NCBI GenBank assembly: GCA_049522195.1
Contig: JBEKOB010000088.1
Location: 1-16,287 of the forward strand
DNA: 16,287 nucleotides
Reading direction: 5' to 3'
Source of the DNA: UBA9647 sp049522195
Lineage (GTDB): Bacteria; Bacteroidota; Ignavibacteria; UBA10030
The notes under the pieces were generated by a model, which was not told where the DNA came from, did not search any database, and was given only the letters and a program-made list of their open reading frames with translations. Below, piece after piece: positions 6,350-13,720 of this stretch. Within the stretch, counting starts at the first letter, position 1. The number at the start of each line of letters is the position of its first letter. The position numbers and the translations under genes are program-made.

Positions 6350-9300
6350 CTATTCCAAAAATGGAGTCTCTGCTTTTGCCTCCAGCGCCTTCCGCTTCAA
6401 CTCCTCCAGCTCTTCCTTGCTGTAAGCGATCCGTGTTATAGTAACAAACAAAACCGGAACAATAAAGATGGCAAGCATCGTTGCCGCGAGCATGCCTCCG
6501 AGCACCGTCCAGCCGATCGTCGCTCTGGCCTGTGCACCGGCCCCCGTGGCAAACGCCAGAGGTGACACACCAAGGATGAATGCGAGCGAGGTCATCAGGA
6601 TCGGCCGAAGCCGTAATTTGACGGCTTCGAGGGTGGCTTCGAGAATATCCATTCCGCGGTCGACACGCGCCTTGCCGAATTCAACGATCAGGATGGCGTT
6701 CTTTGCAGCCAGCCCTATCAGCGTCACCAAACCGATCTGCGCGTATACGTTGTTGCTGAGCCGGGGCAGAAGGGTCAATGTGAGGATCGCGCCGAACGCT
6801 CCGATTGGAACGGCCAGGAACACCGCGAACGGTACTGACCAGCTCTCATACAGCGCGGTGAGAAAGAGAAAAACAAAGACGACCGATAAGACAAAGATCA
6901 TTGCCGTGCTGCTCCCCGCATTGATCTCCTCGCGGCTGAGGCCGGAGAATTCATATCCGTACCCTGCCGGCAGCACGTTTGCGGCCACTTCCCGCAATGC
7001 CTCAATTGCCTGTCCGCTGCTATATCCTTCTGCGGCATTTCCGTTGATTTCTGCTGTTCGGAATAAGTTATAGTGCGTGATGAGAGGCGCGTTTTCGACG
7101 ACCTTGTACTCAATGACGGTACTGAGGGGAATCATCTGTCCGGCTAAATTCTTGACGTAGTATTTTGACAGGTTCTGTATGTTTGTCCGAAACATCGTAT
7201 CGGCCTGAGCGACGACGTGAAAGTTGCGGCCATAGATTGTGAAGTCGTTCACATATCGGCTGCCGAGGTACGTTTGGAGTGTTGAATACACATCTGCGAT
7301 GGAGAGCCCAAGCTTTTTGCATTTTTCCCTGTCGACATTGACCTGATAGCCGGGTGTATGTGCACTGAAGAACGAGAAAACACGGCTGAGTTCCGGCCGC
7401 TTGTTGGCCGCGACGACAAAGCTCTGAACGGTCTTCTCGAACTGCTTGATGTCGTCTGTGCTTTCATGCTGCTCGAGCTCGAATGAGAATCCTCCCGTCT
7501 GTCCAAGTCCGGGTATCGCAGGAGGTGAAATGACAACGACACTCGCACTCTTGATCGCGGAGAACTTCTGCTGCAGCGTTGCGATGATGGAGTTTAATTG
7601 AAGCGCCTTGTCTTTACGCTCGTCCCATGGTTTCAACTGGCAGAAGATCGTTCCGCTGTTCGACTTCGTTGCAAACGTCACGACGTTCAGCCCGCCCAAG
7701 GCAGCGAAATGGCCGACGCCGGGTGTCTCTTGCAGGATCGCCATCATGGAGTTCAGCACTTCCAGGCTGCGTGAAGTAGAGGATGCTTCAGGGAGCTCGA
7801 AGGTCACATAGAGCCGTCCCTCATCTTCTGTCGGGATGAAACCTGTGGCCTTATTCTTGAACAGTGCCGCCGTTCCTGCATAGAGGAGAATGAGTATGAT
7901 GATGGCGTACCGGGCCATCTTGATGGATTTCTTGACACCGCTGGTATAGGAAATGGTCGTCTTCTCAAACCATGTATTGAAGCGAAAGAAAAATTTGTTG
8001 AGACCTTTCGACTTCTCATCTACATGCATCGGTTTCAGAATGAGCGTGCACAGTGCCGGCGTCAGCGACAGGGCGACGAATGCAGAAATCAGCACAGAAA
8101 TCGCTATGGTGATGGCGAACTGTTGATACAGCCTTCCGACGATGCCGGGCATAAAGCCAACAGGGACGAAGACTGCCGTCAGGATCAACGCGATGGCAAC
8201 GACAGGACCTGAAATGTCCTGCATTGCTTTGAATGTCGCCTCCCTCGGAGTGAGCCTTTCACGATCGATGTAATGCTGTACCGCTTCAACAACAATAATG
8301 GCGTCATCCACCACGATGCCGATGGCCAGCACAAAGCCGAACATTGTGAGCGTATTGATCGTGAATCCCAGCGGGAGAAAGAACGCGAACGTCCCGATAA
8401 TGGAGACGGGAATCGCGAGGAGAGGAATCAGAGTTGCACGCCAGCTTTGGAGAAAGAGGAATACAACCAGGACGACAAGGCCAAGTGCTTCGAGCAACGT
8501 TGTGACAACTTCGTCGATCGACACTTTTACAACAGATACGGATTCAAAGGGGACTACATAATCAACGTCCTTTGGAAAGGACTTCTTCAGGGTTTCCATG
8601 GTACTGTACACGCCCTGTGCAACATCCAGCGCGTTGCTGCCGGGAGCCTGATAAATGAGCAAATAGGAAGCGCGTTTGCCGTCGACAAACGAATTATTGG
8701 CGTAACTGAATTTTCCCAGCTGGATGCGCGCAACATCGTGCAAATGGACGAAGGAACCCTCCCGCGGATTTGCCCGGACAACAATGTTGCCAAACTCCTC
8801 CTCAGAGCTCAGGCGACTATTGGTAAACACGGTATATTCAAAGGCCTGGGAATCCCGCTGTGGAGACGCACCGACAGAGCCTGCAGCAATCTGCAGATTC
8901 TGTTCTGAGAGTGCGTTGATAACATCGGTCGTGGTCAGTCCGCGTTGGGCGAGTCTGTCGGGTTGCAACCAGATGCGCATGCTGAAATCATCAGCGCGTG
9001 TGAAGACATCACCGACGCCGTTCACCCGCAACACCGCGTCCCGCACGAAGATGTTGGCGTAGTTGTCGACGAATGGTACGCCATGTGTGCCGTTTGGTGA
9101 GTAGAGGGCAACGAGCATCAGGATGCTCGGATTCCTCTTCCGCGTGGTCAGTCCAAGCCGTTTCACATCGTCCGGCAATTGCGGTGTGGCGATACCAACC
9201 CTGTTTTGGATATCCAGTGCTGCGATGTCCGGATTGGTGCCCACATTCAGCGTCACATTGATCGTTGTCCTTCCATCACTCGTACTGTTGCCCTGCATGT

Positions 9301-9532
9301 ACGCCATACCCGGCGTGCCGTTGACCTGCGATTCGATGGGAGTTGTAACGGTCTGCTCGACTGTCTGTGCGTCTGCACCATTGAATGAGCCCGATATTTG
9401 AACGGTAGGAGGCGTGATATCCGGGTACTGGCTGACGGGGAGTTTGAAGATTGCCAAAAGCCCGATGAGCACAATAACAATGGAAATGACTATGGCAGTA
9501 ACAGGCCTTTGAATAAATGTGTTTGCGATCAT
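6350..9532 (-). CDS. RND multidrug efflux antiporter, HAE1 family (AcrB/MexB type)
   Basis: Inner-membrane, proton-driven pump subunit that captures hydrophobic drugs, bile acids or solvents and passes them to the outer-membrane channel. The 1060 residues are full length for the family. Its N-terminal helix starts MIANTFIQRPVTAIVIS, followed by the long porter loop and a twelve-helix body. Proton-relay residues are present: the paired Asp409/Asp410 in GIVVDDAIIVVEA (TM4) and Lys944 in GLAAKNAILIVEF (TM10). The porter phrase NPDIAALDIQNRV and the GFMPGIVGRLYQQFA region (TM5-6) are typical of AcrB relatives. It starts 18 nt after the adaptor gene, with AGGAAAA before the ATG. The downstream PAS gene follows after 40 nt. 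Substrate cannot be predicted. It differs clearly from the second pump at the right end of the window. Confidence 0.97.
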   Translation of the reverse strand: MIANTFIQRPVTAIVISIVIVLIGLLAIFKLPVSQYPDITPPTVQISGSFNGADAQTVEQTVTTPIESQVNGTPGMAYMQGNSTSDGRTTINVTLNVGTNPDIAALDIQNRVGIATPQLPDDVKRLGLTTRKRNPSILMLVALYSPNGTHGVPFVDNYANIFVRDAVLRVNGVGDVFTRADDFSMRIWLQPDRLAQRGLTTTDVINALSEQNLQIAAGSVGASPQRDSQAFEYTVFTNSRLSSEEEFGNIVVRANPREGSFVHLHDVARIQLGKFSYANNSFVDGKRASYLLIYQAPGSNALDVAQGVYSTMETLKKSFPKDVDYVVPFESVSVVKVSIDEVVTTLLEALGLVVLVVFLFLQSWRATLIPLLAIPVSIIGTFAFFLPLGFTINTLTMFGFVLAIGIVVDDAIIVVEAVQHYIDRERLTPREATFKAMQDISGPVVAIALILTAVFVPVGFMPGIVGRLYQQFAITIAISVLISAFVALSLTPALCTLILKPMHVDEKSKGLNKFFFRFNTWFEKTTISYTSGVKKSIKMARYAIIILILLYAGTAALFKNKATGFIPTEDEGRLYVTFELPEASSTSRSLEVLNSMMAILQETPGVGHFAALGGLNVVTFATKSNSGTIFCQLKPWDERKDKALQLNSIIATLQQKFSAIKSASVVVISPPAIPGLGQTGGFSFELEQHESTDDIKQFEKTVQSFVVAANKRPELSRVFSFFSAHTPGYQVNVDREKCKKLGLSIADVYSTLQTYLGSRYVNDFTIYGRNFHVVAQADTMFRTNIQNLSKYYVKNLAGQMIPLSTVIEYKVVENAPLITHYNLFRTAEINGNAAEGYSSGQAIEALREVAANVLPAGYGYEFSGLSREEINAGSSTAMIFVLSVVFVFLFLTALYESWSVPFAVFLAVPIGAFGAILTLTLLPRLSNNVYAQIGLVTLIGLAAKNAILIVEFGKARVDRGMDILEATLEAVKLRLRPILMTSLAFILGVSPLAFATGAGAQARATIGWTVLGGMLAATMLAIFIVPVLFVTITRIAYSKEELEELKRKALEAKAETPFLE

Positions 9533-9550
9533 CGTTTTCCTGTAGGGATA

Positions 9551-10696
9551 TTATATGCCGTGTGCAGGTTGGCCGCTTGACTGTGTGCCTGCAGGCGCGA
9601 CCGCGACGATGGAATTATCCCTCAGCCTCTGCATTCCCTCCACCACTACCTGATCCCCTGCCACTAATCCATTGTTCACGATGACCATATCATTGATGTT
9701 CATGCCGAGAACGACACGCCGTTGTGTGACTCTGTTACCAGCAAGCGCAAAAACGAAGTATTCCCCCATTTGTTCGACAACCGCTCTGTACGGAATGAGC
9801 AGCGCAGCAGTCGGACTGCTTGCGCGGACGCGGAGATTGCACGTAAGGCCTGTCTTGAGCATGCGCTTTGGATTGGGGAATGTGATCCGAATGCGGATAG
9901 TCCCTGTTTGTGAATCAACAGAGCGGTCGAGGAAACTCAGCTGTCCCGGGTAGGGGTATAGCGACTGATCAGGAAGGACGATGGTGAAGGTGGAGTCCTT
10001 CCCATTCGACGCGCTGTGCAAAAGGTCATTGAACCGGCCGATCTGCTTTTCGTCCACCGCGCAATCGACAGCCATCGGATCATCTGAAGAAATGGTATTT
10101 AACAATGTCTGACCTGTTGTTACCGCCGAGCCCAGTTTGACAAGAGAAACTCCGATTGTTCCGTCAAAGGGGGCCTCGATATCGGAATAGCGGAGATTGG
10201 TCTGGACACTCTTCACCGTTGCTTCCGCGGCCTCAACCTGCATTTTCGTGGATGCGAGATCGGCCAGCGCGTGCTCAAGCGTCTGCCGTGCAACCGCGTT
10301 GTTCTTGGCCAGATCGGTATAACGATCGGCATCCTGTTGCGCTTTCACGAGGTTCGATTTCGCGACATTGAGATTGGCAATCGCCTGATCATATGCTGCC
10401 CGATATTGCTGTTGGTCGATCGAGTAGAGCTTTGCCCCTTGTGCGAGGTGCTGACCGTCTTTGAAGGAAATCTCTGTAATGTATCCCGAGACCTCGGGCC
10501 TGAGCTCGACCTGATTCAGTGCCACAACGGTTGCAGGGTACTCGTCGTGGTAGGATGCGCTGCCTGCCTTTACTTCATATGTGGTAACCTGGACAGGAGG
10601 GGGGCCCTTTTGTTCTGCGGCTTTGTTGACGCTGCAGGAGACGAAGAGCGAAGATAGAAGTAAACCGGTGACAATGAGCCAGAGGATGCGTTTCAT
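9551..10696 (-). CDS. RND periplasmic adaptor (membrane fusion lipoprotein, AcrA/MexA type)
   Basis: Bridges the inner-membrane pump encoded next to it and the TolC-like channel. The 381 residues start with a lipoprotein signal ending LFVSC, so Cys21 is the likely lipid anchor. The -3 Phe is unusual but seen in Bacteroidota-like lipoproteins. Two half-lipoyl segments (about 64-92, EVSGYITEISFKDGQHLAQG, and 172-200, IEAPFDGTIGVSLVKLGSAV) flank an alpha-helical coiled-coil hairpin (about 98-168). Beta-barrel and membrane-proximal domains complete the C-terminal half, with LIPYRAVVE and a final GMQRLRDNSIV. It lies 21 nt after the channel gene and 18 nt before the antiporter, a tight operon. No good ribosome binding site precedes the ATG, which may point to translational coupling. 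Confidence 0.95.
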   Translation of the reverse strand: MKRILWLIVTGLLLSSLFVSCSVNKAAEQKGPPPVQVTTYEVKAGSASYHDEYPATVVALNQVELRPEVSGYITEISFKDGQHLAQGAKLYSIDQQQYRAAYDQAIANLNVAKSNLVKAQQDADRYTDLAKNNAVARQTLEHALADLASTKMQVEAAEATVKSVQTNLRYSDIEAPFDGTIGVSLVKLGSAVTTGQTLLNTISSDDPMAVDCAVDEKQIGRFNDLLHSASNGKDSTFTIVLPDQSLYPYPGQLSFLDRSVDSQTGTIRIRITFPNPKRMLKTGLTCNLRVRASSPTAALLIPYRAVVEQMGEYFVFALAGNRVTQRRVVLGMNINDMVIVNNGLVAGDQVVVEGMQRLRDNSIVAVAPAGTQSSGQPAHGI

Positions 10697-10717
10697 GGAG
10701 TAGTGTCCGTTTGATTG

Positions 10718-12028
10718 TTAGTATTGAACGGTTCCGAGAGCCTTTTGAACGTCGAGCTTGCTGATGAGCACTTGGTAGAGTGCATCGGTTTGATTGAACT
10801 CTGCCGCCCTGAGATCCGTCTCGGCGGAGATGAATTCAAGGTACGATTTCGTACCCGCCTTGTACTGCAACTGGATGGTGCGATACACATCCTGGGCGAG
10901 GTCGAGATTGTCTGTCAGTATGTGATAGCTGTTAAGGTTGCTCCGATAGTTTGCGATTGCGAGTACGTATTGTGTGGTGATGGAGTTTTTCAGAGAGACC
11001 AGATCGTAGTCGAATCGATTCAACTGGAGCCGCGCTTGCCGTATCTGCTGCAAGCGTTTTCCTCCCTGAAAGATGGGAAACGAAACCTGAAGGCCCACGA
11101 ACGAGTAAGGATAGCTTTGATTGTAGAGCGGTCCAAAGAGGCTACTCTGATAGTTCAATGTGTATCCGCCGTACGCCGACACGGAAGGGAGAAAGCTCCA
11201 AAGGGAATAGTCAAGATTGTCTTCCTGGAGTCGCATCTGCGTCTGCAGCAGTTGATACTCAATTCTATTCTCGTGCTTCAGGGTTTGCAGTGTGTCAAGG
11301 AACGCTTCATGCTCCATTCGTGTGCTGTCATGTTCAAGAGTCAGGGAGCCGCTGGCCGGGTACCCCATTTGTTCCTTTAGCGAGGTATACCGTACCTGGA
11401 GCAATTCCTCAGCTTGTCTTCGATCGGCCTTCGCATTATTCAGAGAGATCGTTGCCCTCATATAATCCGTCTTGTCGACGATGCCCCCCTGGTACTTCGT
11501 CGTCGCATCCTTCAGGGTTTGTTCAAGCCGCACGATCGCTTCGTCCAGCAACTCAATTTGCTTTTGCGTCACGAGCACCGCATAGTACGCTTTGCTCACG
11601 TTTATGATTACATCGATCTTGGTGCTCGAGCTTCGTTGTGCTGCAAGCGTCCGAACGTCGTGTGCACTGGTGCTGGCAAGCAAAACGTCTTTGTTGAATA
11701 ACGTCTGCGAGAGTGAGAACTGGGCATTGGATGAATTCGCCAGTCCCTGGTTGATAGGCGCTCCCCCCACGATGGCTACCGGTAGCTGGGGATTATGTTG
11801 AACGTTGAAATTGAAATTCAACTGCGGGAACCAGTCCGCCAGCTTCCCCTTGATGACGCTTTCGGTAATCTCTTCATCCAACCGGGTTTGCTGCATTGAG
11901 GGTTGGTGCAGCAAAGCGTAGCGGATACAGTTCTCGAGTGTCCCCCGGCTGACGAGGGGCAGGGACTGGGAGTGCACAACGAAAGGCGCGAGCGCCACAA
12001 GAAACATCAGATGACTCATTCTTCGCAT
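10718..12028 (-). CDS. TolC-family outer membrane efflux protein
   Basis: Trimeric outer-membrane channel and exit duct for the pump. From the ATG at 12028 it has 436 residues and opens with a basic and hydrophobic signal peptide ending near FVVHSQS. Two structural repeats of the OEP family are visible. Each has long helices and a strand pair, for example SNAQFSLSQTLFNKDVLLA in repeat one and SFVGLQVSFPIFQGGKRLQQ in repeat two. The stretch LQYKAGTKSYLEFISAETDL near the C-terminus is characteristic. A GTG at 12067 in the same frame would add 13 residues before the signal peptide and has no ribosome binding site, so I prefer 12028. It is the first gene of the minus-strand operon. It is also the only channel in view and could serve both pumps. 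Confidence 0.95.
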   Translation of the reverse strand: MRRMSHLMFLVALAPFVVHSQSLPLVSRGTLENCIRYALLHQPSMQQTRLDEEITESVIKGKLADWFPQLNFNFNVQHNPQLPVAIVGGAPINQGLANSSNAQFSLSQTLFNKDVLLASTSAHDVRTLAAQRSSSTKIDVIINVSKAYYAVLVTQKQIELLDEAIVRLEQTLKDATTKYQGGIVDKTDYMRATISLNNAKADRRQAEELLQVRYTSLKEQMGYPASGSLTLEHDSTRMEHEAFLDTLQTLKHENRIEYQLLQTQMRLQEDNLDYSLWSFLPSVSAYGGYTLNYQSSLFGPLYNQSYPYSFVGLQVSFPIFQGGKRLQQIRQARLQLNRFDYDLVSLKNSITTQYVLAIANYRSNLNSYHILTDNLDLAQDVYRTIQLQYKAGTKSYLEFISAETDLRAAEFNQTDALYQVLISKLDVQKALGTVQY

Positions 12029-12171
12029 AAGATTGTCTGTTCTTCCCCTGGGTACATCGGTTGGCACTGCATCAAAGGCACAGAGCGTCCTACCTATAAC
12101 AACGAATGGCCATCATTGATTCCTATGCTTCAGGAATACCTCGAAGAAATGGGGCGTGGAAACCTTCGGGA

Positions 12172-12200
12172 GGAGGCCATATTGATGGAGTGTGGCCTCC
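12172..12200. other. 10-bp GC-rich hairpin in the divergent region
   Basis: GGAGGCCATA (12172-12181) pairs with TGTGGCCTCC (12191-12200) around a 9-nt loop, with one G-T wobble. No T-run follows on the plus strand, so a terminator is unlikely. An operator or an RNA structure in a leader is possible. Confidence 0.5.
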
Positions 12201-12237
12201 GGAACTCCTGAGCATGAGCACTCTGGCGGAAGAAAGA

Positions 12238-12537
12238 ATGTCGAATACGGCAAAAGCTCAACCATCGGCGTTCAAGCGGAAAATTCTGCTGATGGTCAGA
12301 TTGATTCTTTGCCAATGCTGCAGTATGTTCAAAGGGTCCAATCCTGTCGATGCACCGAGTTCCCCCTTGAGTAAAAACCTTTGCGGCGTTGATGAATGCG
12401 TGACGATTGAGGGAATCAACACGTTGAGGCGGCTGGAAAAGGAAAGTGTGACCAGATGCTCCTTGGAAACTCTTCTTGCCGATGAGAATGTTTCACGAGA
12501 CTTTTTCGAAGGATATACGTTTATCTATGATACGTAG
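12238..12537 (+). CDS. Doubtful small ORF, unrecognised
   Basis: An open frame of 99 codons, extendable upstream to 12106. I recognise no family in it. GGAAG at 12228-12232, five bases before the ATG at 12238, is a reasonable ribosome binding site. The N-terminal part is basic then hydrophobic (FKRKILLMVRLILCQCC, about residues 12-28), resembling a membrane or secretion signal. The rest is acidic and could be a short helix-rich tail with four further-apart Cys residues. Against it: the composition is unremarkable, there is no homologue I know, and the frame lies in a stretch that should hold promoters. It could be a small secreted or membrane peptide made with the second pump, or simply chance. 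Confidence 0.25.
   Translation: MSNTAKAQPSAFKRKILLMVRLILCQCCSMFKGSNPVDAPSSPLSKNLCGVDECVTIEGINTLRRLEKESVTRCSLETLLADENVSRDFFEGYTFIYDT
12503..12531 (+). promoter_or_regulatory. Possible sigma-70-like promoter for the second efflux operon
   Basis: TATGAT (12526-12531) matches five of six bases of the -10 consensus. The element 17 nt upstream (TTTTCG, 12503-12508) is a poor -35. It would give a leader of about 90 nt before the adaptor ATG at 12628. Support is one good hexamer only. Confidence 0.25.
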
Positions 12538-12627
12538 GGGTATGCGTTTGTGCGCTTCATCTCCATCACCGTGACCCAAAGTTCCCCTGCACTATTCCTG
12601 ATTTCAAGTAACGATACATCGAATCCT

Positions 12628-13686
12628 ATGGCAAAACTCCTCCGCGTCGCGCTCATACTCACAGTTGTGGGTAATTCACTCTATTTCTCATCGTGCGCAT
12701 CGAAATCCAACGAGGCGCCTCCCCCGCGACCTGGCGGTCGGACCGGCGCCATCACGGTTAACGGCGTCATTGTTGCGACGGAGCCGCTTGACAACGTTGT
12801 GAACTCGTCAGGTTCAGTCCTCGCATCCGAATCAGTGGATCTTGCCGCAGAGCCGATTGGTATCGTGCAGTCGATTACATTCAAGGAAGGGGCCCACGTC
12901 AGCAAGAACGAATTGTTGCTTAAGCTCTATGACGAGGACCTGCAGGCCCAGCTGAAGAAAACCGAACTTCAAATCCAGCTCGCGACCGACCTGGCAGAAC
13001 GGCAAAAGAAACTTCTTGCGAGCAACAATACAAGTCAGGAACAGTACGATGTTGCCATCAACACCCTGGCCACGTTGAAAGCCGATCATGAAAACCTCGT
13101 CGCTTCGATACGAAAGCGGGAAATCCGCGCCCCCTTCGACGGCATTATTGGATTGCGGTATGTGAGCGAAGGGAGTTATGTGACTGCGGGTACGCGCATC
13201 GCGAGCATACAGAAAATCAACCCATTGAAAGTAGATTTTGCCATACCGGAAAAATACGCCGGCAAAGTTCGTGTGGGGGACGTGGTGAAGCTGCATAGTG
13301 ACGAAACCAATGTGGAGTTCTCGGGAAAGGTGTATGCCATTGAACCGGAGATCGATCCCACGACGCGCACTGTGCAATTGCGCGCCATGTGTGAGAACAA
13401 AAACGAAAAAATTTTCCCGGGCGGCTATGTGCATGTTGAATTGCGCCTCAAAGAGCCAGGCGGTGCACTCATGGTTCCCACCGAAGCAATTGTTCCTGTT
13501 CTGAAAGGGCAGACCGTCCTGATCCGGAAAAATGGAGTCGTAGTCAGCGTGTCTGTGAAAACGGGCGTCCGTACACCGTCTGCCGTACAAGTCACGGCCG
13601 GACTTTCTGAAGGTGATACTGTCCTGACGACGGGAATCCTGCAACTGCGTCCGGGCATGCCGGTCAACGTGACGGTCAAACAATAG
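12628..13686 (+). CDS. Second RND periplasmic adaptor (membrane fusion lipoprotein)
   Basis: Links the second inner-membrane pump to an outer-membrane channel. From the ATG at 12628 it has 352 residues. A lipoprotein signal ends YFSSC (Cys23 as anchor), followed by a proline-rich tether PPPRPGG. Half-lipoyl segments (about 72-100, PIGIVQSITFKEGAHVSKNE, and about 168-196, APFDGIIGLRYVSEGSYV) bracket a coiled-coil hairpin (about 104-166). Beta-barrel residues DFAIPEKYAGKVRVGDVV and a membrane-proximal end GILQLRPGMPVNV complete it. An earlier in-frame GTG at 12550 has TAGGGG upstream but would bury the signal sequence behind 26 residues, so I reject it. It lies 34 nt before the second antiporter. 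It is clearly different from the first adaptor, so the two loci are not a recent duplication. Confidence 0.94.
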   Translation: MAKLLRVALILTVVGNSLYFSSCASKSNEAPPPRPGGRTGAITVNGVIVATEPLDNVVNSSGSVLASESVDLAAEPIGIVQSITFKEGAHVSKNELLLKLYDEDLQAQLKKTELQIQLATDLAERQKKLLASNNTSQEQYDVAINTLATLKADHENLVASIRKREIRAPFDGIIGLRYVSEGSYVTAGTRIASIQKINPLKVDFAIPEKYAGKVRVGDVVKLHSDETNVEFSGKVYAIEPEIDPTTRTVQLRAMCENKNEKIFPGGYVHVELRLKEPGGALMVPTEAIVPVLKGQTVLIRKNGVVVSVSVKTGVRTPSAVQVTAGLSEGDTVLTTGILQLRPGMPVNVTVKQ

Positions 13687-13720
13687 CGCGCGTTTCTGTC
13701 CAATCTGAGAAAACTTCCAT

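Larger units (their letters stand above)
12029..12627. other. Divergent control region between the two efflux operons
   Basis: About 600 nt lie between the start of the minus-strand channel gene and the plus-strand second adaptor. It must hold promoters for both directions. It contains a small hairpin (ATTCCT 12119-12124 with AGGAAT 12132-12137), a larger one at 12172-12200, a doubtful 99-codon frame (12238-12537), and a TATGAT hexamer at 12526. No DNA-binding regulator of a known family is encoded here, in contrast to many RND loci that carry a divergent TetR gene. Confidence 0.6.

Noticed and set aside
8273..8908. 211-codon plus-strand frame
   Set aside because: It lies wholly antisense to the first RND antiporter and its translation is rich in charged and Cys residues with no family pattern, as expected of a shadow frame.
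12550..12627. GTG start at 12550 for the second adaptor
   Set aside because: It has a TAGGGG upstream, but it would place 26 residues before the lipoprotein signal. The ATG at 12628 puts the signal at the N-terminus.
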